A stretch of 30,197 bases of DNA, taken from positions 1-30,197 of the forward strand of contig CAJUAP010000036.1 in the NCBI GenBank assembly GCA_910584435.1, written 5' to 3'. Made by a program: the position numbers and the translations under genes. Source of the stretch: an uncultured Acetatifactor sp. (GTDB lineage Bacteria > Bacillota > Clostridia > Lachnospirales > Lachnospiraceae). Below are positions 1 through 6,632 of this stretch, in pieces; position 1 is the stretch's first letter, and each line of letters starts with the position of its first letter. The notes below the pieces were generated by a model, which saw nothing but the letters and a program-made list of their open reading frames with translations, was not told where the DNA came from and did no database searches.

Positions 1-852
1 TCAAGAAACATGACGAATTTCAATCCACTTCCCCCACAGGGGAAGACACTTGCCACAGATAAGTCAGTAATTCCGGCGGAGACATTTCAATCCACTTCCC
101 CCACAGGGGAAGACACTAGAAAACGTTGTATAACCAGGAATCCGAATTAGCATTTCAATCCACTTCCCCCACAGGGGAAGACACCAGCTCGCACGCGCGA
201 TACATGTCGATATCAACCATTTCAATCCACTTCCCCCACAGGGGAAGACACGATTCATAACTGCCGATATTCAGATACTTCGGATTATTTCAATCCACTT
301 CCCCCACAGGGGAAGACACTAAGGATATACTATCCATCCGCGGTCTTTGGTGATTTCAATCCACTTCCCCCACAGGGGAAGACACCTGCAGTGGTTGTCT
401 CATCCGGCGTTGTAGTAGATATTTCAATCCACTTCCCCCACAGGGGAAGACACAATTGAGGAAGTCATAGAATTCCTTAAGACTGGAATTTCAATCCACT
501 TCCCCCACAGGGGAAGACACCATGGTATCCATATCCATAACACGGTAGCTGCGGATTTCAATCCACTTCCCCCACAGGGGAAGACACATCTGCAAGAAGA
601 ATAAAATATAAAAACAAACCTATTTCAATCCACTTCCCCCACAGGGGAAGACACTACCGGCGAATACAAAGAGATATATGACGAAATATTTCAATCCACT
701 TCCCCCACAGGGGAAGACACGCCTACAACAGTCTCTTTTGTGTTACGGTTCGTATTTCAATCCACTTCCCCCACAGGGGAAGACACCTGCCAGGCTCATC
801 TCTTTCCTCGCCCTGGCAAATTTCAATCCACTTCCCCCACAGGGGAAGACAC
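1..852 (-). CRISPR. Type I-C CRISPR array (leader-proximal part; runs off the left edge)
   Basis: Thirteen identical 33-bp repeats start at 17, 84, 152, 219, 287, 353, 421, 488, 555, 622, 688, 754 and 820. Twelve complete spacers of 33-35 bp separate them, and a partial spacer fills 1-16. Read on the minus strand, the repeat begins GTGTCTTCCCC and ends GGATTGAAAT, the 3' handle typical of type I-C. It contains a 7-bp stem, CTTCCCC/GGGGAAG, around a TGTG loop, where Cas5c is expected to cut. The leader and cas2 lie to the right, so the newest spacer should be 787-819 and transcription should run leftward. I found no degenerate repeat in the visible part, so the distal end of the array is outside the window. 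The small ORFs readable across the repeats are artefacts of the periodicity. Confidence 0.98.
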
Positions 853-978
853 AGCAAAAATGTATAAAACATACTAATAAAATATCAAAGTCATATACAT
901 ATTTACCAAAAAATTATAAACAGTGTAATAGTATCAACTAAAAAATTGAAAATTATACATATTACTCTGTACTATTAC
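853..978 (-). promoter_or_regulatory. CRISPR leader
   Basis: An AT-rich, gene-free stretch directly abuts the first repeat on the cas2 side, as expected for a leader that directs spacer integration and array transcription. A possible promoter on the minus strand is TTGATA (883-888), 16 bp, then TATACA (861-866). This would start the pre-crRNA close to the first repeat. The leader call rests on position and composition; the promoter is an inference. Confidence 0.7.
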
Positions 979-1023
979 GGTGCGAATGTCCCTGCGAAAC
1001 TATGTATACTTCATATTCGCACC
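979..1023. repeat. 9-bp inverted repeat between cas2 and the leader
   Basis: GGTGCGAAT at 979-987 is the exact reverse complement of ATTCGCACC at 1015-1023, with a 27-nt loop. It lies just beyond the cas2 stop codon at 1046. On the minus strand a cas2 transcript would fold it into a stem, so it could end or process the cas mRNA, or bind a protein at the leader edge. I have a recollection, not verified, of similar GGTGCGAA/TTCGCACC stems after cas2 in other type I-C loci. Confidence 0.6.
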
Positions 1024-1045
1024 ACAATATTGGAAGCACCATCAA

Positions 1046-1336
1046 TTAAAAAATAAGCGGTTCAGCCACATCAAAACCAGGCTTCGCTCCTATATGCTCA
1101 ATCTTATTTTTGTAATTATCTCCCAGATAATAAAAACGAAGACTATCTGTCTTTTTATCAATAATTCCCTCCAACAGTGCTTTAATCTGACGACATTTTG
1201 CAGCATCCACATTACACTCAAAAACAGAATTCTGCACTCTCTGCCCATAATTCACACATTGCTTCGCCACTTTCCGCAAGCGTGCCCGTCCGGCGGCATC
1301 TTCCGTATTTACATCATATGTAATCAACACCAGCAT
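1046..1336 (-). CDS. cas2: CRISPR-associated endoribonuclease Cas2
   Basis: This 96-residue protein has the ferredoxin-like fold signature of Cas2: an N-terminal strand LVLITYDVN with the conserved Asp at residue 8, then NYGQRVQNSVFEC and the C-terminal strand region. In the family, a Cas2 dimer bridges two Cas1 dimers to form the integrase that inserts new spacers at the leader. A good ribosome binding site (AGGATGAGGG) precedes the ATG. It is the last cas gene before the leader. Unusually for type I-C, 256 bp separate it from cas1, so the two adaptation genes are not directly adjacent. Length is normal for the family. Confidence 0.95.
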   Translation of the reverse strand: MLVLITYDVNTEDAAGRARLRKVAKQCVNYGQRVQNSVFECNVDAAKCRQIKALLEGIIDKKTDSLRFYYLGDNYKNKIEHIGAKPGFDVAEPLIF

Positions 1337-1592
1337 CCTACCCTCATCCTTCCTTCAACCACTTATCACTTCAGCTGTTTTTAAACATTTTATTTCCCCT
1401 TTTCGGAAAAGAAATGCATCCATAATTTAAAAATGCTGCCGCAAATCTGCTGTCCCATCTTCCAGACTCAAAACCAACGCTATAAACGCTATCAGAACAG
1501 CCCGATGCAGGGATACAAAAATAAACAGCTCAACCAGAATAATGTATCTGATTCATATGGGAAAAATCATAAGAATCCATTTTTTCAATTTC
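1337..1592 (-). other. Spacer between cas1 and cas2 with no recognisable gene
   Basis: Only very short minus-strand ORFs (16 and 22 codons) are present and none resembles a known protein. The stretch is AT-rich. I see no clear terminator or promoter. Its presence matters because cas1 and cas2 are usually adjacent in type I-C operons. Confidence 0.5.
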
Positions 1593-2624
1593 TTATTTCC
1601 AGAAAAAGGGCGGATACTCATCTAAATCTTCCCTCAGATATCTCGCCAGCAGCATAGCCTGTACATAAGGAACCATCCCCCACTCCACCTTTTCATCCAG
1701 AAAAGGATGCTTAATCGTCTCCTGCTTCTTGCTCTGCCAATGTGTCAGGAAAATTTTCCTTGTCTCTTCATCCATGACAACGGCCCCATTTTCCTTCTGC
1801 AGAAATCCATCCTGGTGGACTACTTTCCGGTTAATCAACGTAAGCACGAATCGATCCGCCATAACACTCCTGAGTTCTTCCACCATATCTAATGCCAATG
1901 ACTTCCGCCCCGGCCTGTCCGTATGAAAAAATCCTACATACGGATCCAATCCCACTGTATTCAATGCATTGGCACACATGGACGTCAGCAATATGTAAGC
2001 AAAAGAAAGCATTGCATTCACCGCATCTGTTGGAGGTCTGCGATTACGTCCTTCAAACTTAAAATATTCCTTCTGCTGAAGGATCATATCATCAAATACA
2101 GAGAAATACACGGATGCTGCTTCCCCTTCCAATCCCCTTAAAGTGTCCGCATTTTCACAGTTTCTTATTTTGGTCAGACTTTCTTTTAAAAAGGCCGATT
2201 TACTCTTGAACTTTTCCACATCCAGTCTCATAGCATAATCTCTGGCAGCACGTTCCAGAACCCATCTTGCATTATATACCTTTCCCATGATGCAGTTTCT
2301 TGCAATCCGGATACGGGCCTCATCACTGTCACTTCTTCTGAATTGTTCCTTGCGCAAAGTTACATTTCCATAGACCTCTCCCACTATCCGGGCAAGAAAC
2401 CTTCCATTTCCGCTTAAGAATACCAGATCAATATTCCGCTGGGCACACGCCCCCATCAAAGCCGGGCTTGCTCCCGTATAACCAAACGTTACAATGGACT
2501 GCAGATTGTGTAAGGGCACTCTTCCAATCGGCTGTTCCTTCTCCAATATCACCACATTTTCTCCATCCAATGACAGATAACGATTAGGAGATGTAATATA
2601 AAGTGTATTCAATAATTTCTTCAT
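1593..2624 (-). CDS. cas1: CRISPR-associated endonuclease/integrase Cas1 (type I-C)
   Basis: A 343-residue Cas1 of normal length for subtype I-C. Conserved catalytic residues are visible: Glu166 in RGLEGEAAS, His234 in GFFHTDRPGR and Asp246 in SLALDMVEELR. The N-terminal beta domain (about 1-80) begins with LLNTLYITSPNRYLSLDGENVV, and the protein ends in YPPFFWK, typical of I-C Cas1. With Cas2 it forms the integrase that nicks the leader-repeat junction and joins the prespacer; in I-C systems Cas4 associates with it to trim PAM-containing ends. AAAAGGAA precedes the ATG. It lies 92 bp after cas4 in the same operon. Confidence 0.97.
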   Translation of the reverse strand: MKKLLNTLYITSPNRYLSLDGENVVILEKEQPIGRVPLHNLQSIVTFGYTGASPALMGACAQRNIDLVFLSGNGRFLARIVGEVYGNVTLRKEQFRRSDSDEARIRIARNCIMGKVYNARWVLERAARDYAMRLDVEKFKSKSAFLKESLTKIRNCENADTLRGLEGEAASVYFSVFDDMILQQKEYFKFEGRNRRPPTDAVNAMLSFAYILLTSMCANALNTVGLDPYVGFFHTDRPGRKSLALDMVEELRSVMADRFVLTLINRKVVHQDGFLQKENGAVVMDEETRKIFLTHWQSKKQETIKHPFLDEKVEWGMVPYVQAMLLARYLREDLDEYPPFFWK

Positions 2625-2716
2625 TTTCTATTCCTTTTCCTCTGACCCTTACGCATATGAGAATCTATGACAATCAGAAAACACCCTGCCGCAACATAAA
2701 TTTCACATTACAATTA

Positions 2717-3379
2717 CTAAGATTCTGTCTCCTGCATCCTTGCATCTATATAATCCGCCGCTGATTTTCCCCTCCCAAGGACAGGCATGCAGATTTCCTT
2801 CAGAGAACAGGCATTACAGCTTTTACTCCACTTTACCTTTGGTGTATATCTTCTGGCAAAATAGCCATGCATCTCCTGGAACATTTCTCGCACTTCTGTC
2901 CGAAGCGCCTCTGAAATTTCTACTTTTTCTCTGTGTCTGGTTTCCCCATAAAAGAGATAACCATAAGGAATCCTGCAGCACAGCATTTCCTCAAGGCACA
3001 TAGCCTGTGCCGCCAGCTGCAGCAGATCCGCATGACTTTCCTTCGGCCGCCCCCGCTTATATTCCACCGGAACCACTTCATAAGTACCTTCTCTGCCCCA
3101 CAGCGAGACCCCCTCCGGCGAACGATGGAATTCCACAACATCACATTCCCCACTGATTCCCAGCTCCTTAGAGCAGATGGGCATGGCCCTGGAGATGAGC
3201 ACTTCCCCCCGTGACTCCCTGCTCATCACATCATGCGCCTTATCATGAAGAAGCTTTCCTTCCACCGTTCTCACATTTTCCTGCCACTGCTGCTCCAGAT
3301 AAGCCAGCGCCCATTGCCTCCGGCAGAATGCAAAATGCTGTATGCCGGACAATTGAAGGTATTCCTCTTCCTCATACAA
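2717..3379 (-). CDS. cas4: CRISPR-associated exonuclease Cas4 (Dna2/RecB-like, Fe-S)
   Basis: A 220-residue Cas4. Four cysteines for an Fe-S cluster are seen at 19 (FCRRQW), 188, 191 and 197 (CNACSLKEIC). RecB-type nuclease residues are His45, Asp80 (GECDVVEF) and Glu106-x-Lys108 (VEYKRGRP). In type I-C, Cas4 processes prespacers and ensures PAM-correct orientation together with Cas1-Cas2. The start appears to be TTG at 3379, nine bases after GGAGG, overlapping the end of cas7 by 8 bp, so translation is probably coupled. No key residue is missing. Confidence 0.95.
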   Translation of the reverse strand: MYEEEEYLQLSGIQHFAFCRRQWALAYLEQQWQENVRTVEGKLLHDKAHDVMSRESRGEVLISRAMPICSKELGISGECDVVEFHRSPEGVSLWGREGTYEVVPVEYKRGRPKESHADLLQLAAQAMCLEEMLCCRIPYGYLFYGETRHREKVEISEALRTEVREMFQEMHGYFARRYTPKVKWSKSCNACSLKEICMPVLGRGKSAADYIDARMQETES

Positions 3380-4253
3380 AATGATACACCTCCGGCTCTA
3401 CACAGCCTTCAGGATTCTCCAGCACGATTTCATAATCCGCATATGACCTGGGCCTGTCCGCATAGGATTTCGTCTCGTCTTCCCTTGCCTTAACTTTCAC
3501 ACTCCTGTGGACCTGCGCCGTAGAAACAGCCGGTATCTTCTCGGTATGCTGCCACCAATACAATTCACACACCTCCATACTTCCCTCCGGCCTTGCGGAA
3601 GAAGCATCATTTTCAAACAATGTCTTCAACGCCTCCTTTAACATATCCGCATCTTCCTGAGAAAATCCCGTTTTTTCCGCCAATTGCACATTGACACTCC
3701 CTTTTACCATATACAGGCCGAAACCGATTCTATGCTTTGTCCCCATGGTATCCGATGCCTTACCCTCTTTTCCGGATTCACTGTTGACACTCTTAGTAAT
3801 CTGCATACTGATGATATCCACCGGTTCTACGCTCACAGCCTGATGAATGGACACAGGTCCCCTGATTCCCAGAGAGACATCACTCCCTTTAAATGCAAAC
3901 ACCTGCCCGAAGCTTCTCACATCCATCCACTTATCACATGCCAGGCGGGCACACTTTTCCCTGTTTGCCGACTTCTTCCTGGCAATCTCCACTTTCAGGG
4001 GCTCATATCCATCCGCCCTATCCTTCAAGCTCTTGAAGCCGTCATTTGCTCTATCGTCCGACTGCACGAAAATCTCTGCCCCCATATCCTGCCAGCGGTT
4101 TCTGATTTTACGCTTGATACAGACATCAGAAATTTCCCCATACCCTGCATAATCTTCCCGTGGACGGTTTCCATTTAAAGGATCTCCATTGGGATTGGCA
4201 TTGGTAGCCGATACCAACACAACAAAATCAATTTTTCCTCTTAACTCACTCAT
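3372..4253 (-). CDS. cas7: Type I-C Cascade backbone subunit Cas7 (Csd2)
   Basis: A 293-residue Cas7/Csd2 protein with the N-terminal strand IDFVVLVSATNANPNGDPL and NRPREDYAGYGEISDVCIKRKIRNR, diagnostic of the Csd2 family. Several copies coat the crRNA spacer in the Cascade complex. The ATG follows a strong GAGGAGG. Its start also overlaps the stop of a 30-codon mini-ORF (ATGA), a coupling signal that is present although cas8c ends 250 bp upstream. It overlaps cas4 by 8 bp downstream. Length is normal. Confidence 0.97.
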   Translation of the reverse strand: MSELRGKIDFVVLVSATNANPNGDPLNGNRPREDYAGYGEISDVCIKRKIRNRWQDMGAEIFVQSDDRANDGFKSLKDRADGYEPLKVEIARKKSANREKCARLACDKWMDVRSFGQVFAFKGSDVSLGIRGPVSIHQAVSVEPVDIISMQITKSVNSESGKEGKASDTMGTKHRIGFGLYMVKGSVNVQLAEKTGFSQEDADMLKEALKTLFENDASSARPEGSMEVCELYWWQHTEKIPAVSTAQVHRSVKVKAREDETKSYADRPRSYADYEIVLENPEGCVEPEVYHFV

Positions 4254-4342
4254 TCCGCATCCTCCTCTTTCTCCATTTTCTCATCATTCCACTGTTTCCT
4301 CGTCCTTTGACTGATTTTCATCCTTTGGCCGGCTTCCATCAT
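4250..4342 (-). CDS. Mini-ORF 2 bridging the repeat tract to cas7 (30 codons)
   Basis: An ATG at 4342 overlaps the stop of mini-ORF 1, and the ORF's own TGA at 4252-4250 overlaps the cas7 ATG (ATGA). The 30-residue product begins MMEAGQRMKISQ and is very basic, then acidic near its end. It resembles nothing I know. I list it because the overlap chain suggests it may be translated as a coupling device, not because a protein function is evident. Confidence 0.25.
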   Translation of the reverse strand: MMEAGQRMKISQRTRKQWNDEKMEKEEDAE

Positions 4343-4525
4343 TCCACCGGTTCCTCGTCCTTTGACTGATTTTCATCCTTTGGCCGGCTTCCATCATTTG
4401 ACCGATTCTCATCCTTTGACTGATTTTCATCCTTTGGCCGGCTTCCATCATTCCACCGGTTCCTCGTCCTTTGACTGATTTTCATCCTTTGGCCGGCTTC
4501 CATCATTCCACCGTTTCCTCATCCT
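4282..4525 (-). repeat. Higher-order tandem repeat between cas8c and cas7
   Basis: Four near-identical copies lie at 4282-4336, 4337-4391, 4392-4445 and 4446-4500 (55, 55, 54 and 55 bp). A fifth, partial copy from 4501 lies within the coding end of cas8c. Each copy is built from three related subunits of 18, 18 and 19 bp; the third copy has an 18-bp version of the last subunit. The 54-bp copy and the 18-bp subunits would be in phase with codons for six-residue units such as ENQSKD and ENRSND. The extra base in the 19-bp subunit creates an EEPVE-stop reading and breaks the frame. The tract therefore looks like an expanded, frameshifted coding tail of cas8c. Confidence 0.93.
4339..4506 (-). CDS. 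Mini-ORF 1 across the cas8c-cas7 repeat tract (55 codons)
   Basis: Its ATG at 4506-4504 overlaps the cas8c stop TGA at 4505-4503. It then reads through the repeat as charged, Asn/Asp/Lys-rich hexapeptide units (GSRPKD, ENQSKD, ENRSND) and stops at 4341-4339. GGTGGA lies just before the start. The product is low-complexity and probably disordered. It may be only a translational bridge that keeps ribosomes on the mRNA between cas8c and cas7. I see no homology that would make it a functional protein. Confidence 0.3.
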   Translation of the reverse strand: MMEAGQRMKISQRTRNRWNDGSRPKDENQSKDENRSNDGSRPKDENQSKDEEPVE

Positions 4526-4931
4526 TCGCCCTTTTTCGCAGCGCATAAGACTGATTATGGAATCCAATCAGATACACCCCGCTTAAAGCATTGTCGTTTT
4601 GAAAATCCTTCATATCAAAAAGCTCAAATATCTCATCCATAATGTTCTGATAATGCAAACGTTCCCTTGTTCTAAGCTGTGTCCAATACGGCTCCAGTTT
4701 TTCCTCCAGAATCTTCCAGGTTCTGAAGGGATGCTGAGAAAATGCGCTCATATACCGTTTTGCATTTGTCTGCCTTTTAGACTCACTGGATTTATCCTCC
4801 GCACTGTTTTTATCTTCCTTACCCTTTTTATCATCATCCTTATAATAAGTTCGATACTCCACCCTGTCTGCCAGCGCCAATAACCGCCCATACAGATAAT
4901 CCCTGTCAGGACATTTTACATCCAATGACAT
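4503..4931 (-). CDS. cas11c: Cas11c small subunit from an internal start inside cas8c
   Basis: Inside cas8c an excellent ribosome binding site, AAAAGGAGG (4940-4948), lies 8 bases before an in-frame ATG at 4931. This is Met568 of Cas8c and gives a 142-residue product beginning MSLDVKCPDRDYLYGRLLAL. Type I-C systems are known to make their Cas11 small subunit by internal translation of the cas8c mRNA, from this same region. The product is mostly helical in appearance, with a charged low-complexity linker at about 30-55. It shares the cas8c stop codon and frame. The sequence evidence is the ribosome binding site and spacing; function follows from established I-C biology. Confidence 0.85.
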   Translation of the reverse strand: MSLDVKCPDRDYLYGRLLALADRVEYRTYYKDDDKKGKEDKNSAEDKSSESKRQTNAKRYMSAFSQHPFRTWKILEEKLEPYWTQLRTRERLHYQNIMDEIFELFDMKDFQNDNALSGVYLIGFHNQSYALRKRAKDEETVE

Positions 4932-6632
4932 TGTCCATTCCTCCTTTTCTCTCTTTCCTCTATATTCAGACCTGTTTTCGCTTAACCTTGCCCTATAGTT
5001 TTGATCCTGCTTCACCAGGGAGCAGGCAAAGGACATCACACGCTCCCATAGGAACCGGCTTTCAAAGGACATCGGCGATGATGCTCTCCGCACCGCCAGA
5101 TTCACCATATCCCTGGGCACCTGCTTTCCGTCCAGAATACACGGCAGCAGCTTCCGCACCACTTCCCTGTAAAGGTTTTCTTTCCCTGACAGCGATAAGG
5201 TTTTCTTACTGCCCGTTCCGCTTTCTACTCCATACAGCAGCTCCGCCGCATCCCTGACACCAACCATCCCCCGGAAAGAATACCGTCCCCTTTCCCTGCT
5301 TTCCTTCCAATGCTCCCACTCGCATCTGTCATACCAATGACGAATATTCTGCACATACCGGGAAGTTGCATAATTCCTGTTCTCCACCATGGACAACCTG
5401 CCCGGTGTAGCGGCATCAAATGCCATAATCACTGTGTTTGCATCCTCATCTATATGCCTGTTATAGCCATCTATGGCTCTTCGAAAACGTGCCGCTGCTG
5501 CCTCACCTGTACCCGGCTCCATGGGTTCATCCGATTCCCAATCCTCATCCGGCCAATCATCCGCAAATCTGCCGCCTTCCGGCTGTTCATCCAATTGCAC
5601 ACTGTCTTCCTGACATTCACAAACCAAACTGCCGCCTTCCTTCTGCTCCGCCATGGCCTGTCTGCCAATCTCATCGGTATCTTCCATCCAATCCAAAGCC
5701 TTCTGCCGCACCGAATCCCATGTGACAATACACAAATCGCCGCAGTTTTTTCCCTGTCTGCGGATAATCCACTTCAAAGCATTGTGCATCTTCTGTGAAT
5801 CCTCATACCCCACAGCAAAAGCTTCCTCTTTTGTAACAAAACGCCCCCTGTAGGTATAACACTCACTGTCATTGGAAGAGATCAGCTTCGCCCCATCCCC
5901 TTCATTCCTGACTTTCTTAGGGTGATAATAGGTTATGGGCATCTTCTCGCCGGTGAGATAAGAGATATCCTCCTGCCCTCCCTGGGCACGGCAGTATTCC
6001 ACATAACACTGCTGCAGACTTCTGTCTTTCCAGCATTCCGCAGCATATGCCCCACTGTCATCGGACAGCCTGTCCTCCCCTGAAATTTCTGCAGTATCTA
6101 CTTTAAAACGAACCAAGGCTTTCGTCTGGGCAACTGCCTGAATCTTCTCAGATGCGGATATCCTGCCATCCTGCTCCATCTTAAACACCTGACTGTCACA
6201 CAAATCCTCTATCAGGCTTCCCTTTTTCATGTAGGCATAGACCGCCTTTACTTTGGGATGAGCATAGGCAGATTCCGCCCATTTCCGCAGTTCTTCCATA
6301 TAGAGCTTATGTTTCTGAATACAATCCTTATCCCCGGCAAACAGCTTATCATCCCCTGCCAGATACTCCAGGTTATCACATAAAGGGTGGGGTGATGGTT
6401 TTTTGCCAGCCCTGCTTGCAGATTCCGCAGTAGTTGGAATGATCGTAGCCTTATCCTCATCCCGCACCACATCGGCACCTACAAAATTGCCGTCTTCGTC
6501 TATGGCAACTGTAATCTGCGCCGCCACGGAAGTATGATATAAGGGCAGCAATACTGCTTCCTCCCCGTTCACCACCCCTGCCAGTGCCGCATTTTTATCA
6601 TATAGCCCACACAATTCAGCGCACCAATTCAT
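4503..6632 (-). CDS. cas8c: Type I-C Cascade large subunit Cas8c (Csd1)
   Basis: A Csd1-family protein recognised by VAQTKALVRFKVD, LTGEKMPITYYHPKKVRN, VGYEDSQKMHNALKWIIRRQGK, MAFDAATPGRLSMVENR and MVNLAVRRASSPMSFE. In the complex Cas8c binds the PAM and recruits Cas3. At 709 residues it is longer than most family members I know (about 570-650). The excess appears as an acidic low-complexity stretch at about 320-380 and a Lys/Glu/Asp-rich segment at about 597-622. The ATG overlaps the cas5c stop (ATGA), so coupling probably drives its translation; GGAGG sits directly against the ATG, which is too close for ideal use. The C-terminal KDEETVE merges into the tandem repeat tract. Confidence 0.95.
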   Translation of the reverse strand: MNWCAELCGLYDKNAALAGVVNGEEAVLLPLYHTSVAAQITVAIDEDGNFVGADVVRDEDKATIIPTTAESASRAGKKPSPHPLCDNLEYLAGDDKLFAGDKDCIQKHKLYMEELRKWAESAYAHPKVKAVYAYMKKGSLIEDLCDSQVFKMEQDGRISASEKIQAVAQTKALVRFKVDTAEISGEDRLSDDSGAYAAECWKDRSLQQCYVEYCRAQGGQEDISYLTGEKMPITYYHPKKVRNEGDGAKLISSNDSECYTYRGRFVTKEEAFAVGYEDSQKMHNALKWIIRRQGKNCGDLCIVTWDSVRQKALDWMEDTDEIGRQAMAEQKEGGSLVCECQEDSVQLDEQPEGGRFADDWPDEDWESDEPMEPGTGEAAAARFRRAIDGYNRHIDEDANTVIMAFDAATPGRLSMVENRNYATSRYVQNIRHWYDRCEWEHWKESRERGRYSFRGMVGVRDAAELLYGVESGTGSKKTLSLSGKENLYREVVRKLLPCILDGKQVPRDMVNLAVRRASSPMSFESRFLWERVMSFACSLVKQDQNYRARLSENRSEYRGKREKEEWTMSLDVKCPDRDYLYGRLLALADRVEYRTYYKDDDKKGKEDKNSAEDKSSESKRQTNAKRYMSAFSQHPFRTWKILEEKLEPYWTQLRTRERLHYQNIMDEIFELFDMKDFQNDNALSGVYLIGFHNQSYALRKRAKDEETVE
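4940..4948 (-). promoter_or_regulatory. Internal Shine-Dalgarno for cas11c
   Basis: AAAAGGAGG on the minus strand, followed by eight bases (AATGGACA) and the in-frame ATG at 4931. It is among the strongest ribosome binding sites in the cas operon although it lies in the middle of a coding region. That is why I call an internal start. A closer ATG within the spacer (4938) is out of frame. Confidence 0.85.

Noticed and set aside
64..941. ORFs of 64 and 87 codons inside the CRISPR array
   Set aside because: They only translate the repeats (PLPPQGKT and PCGGSGLK periods) and have no ribosome binding site.
980..1384. Plus-strand ORF of 134 codons over cas2
   Set aside because: It is antisense to cas2, lacks family resemblance and has skewed composition.
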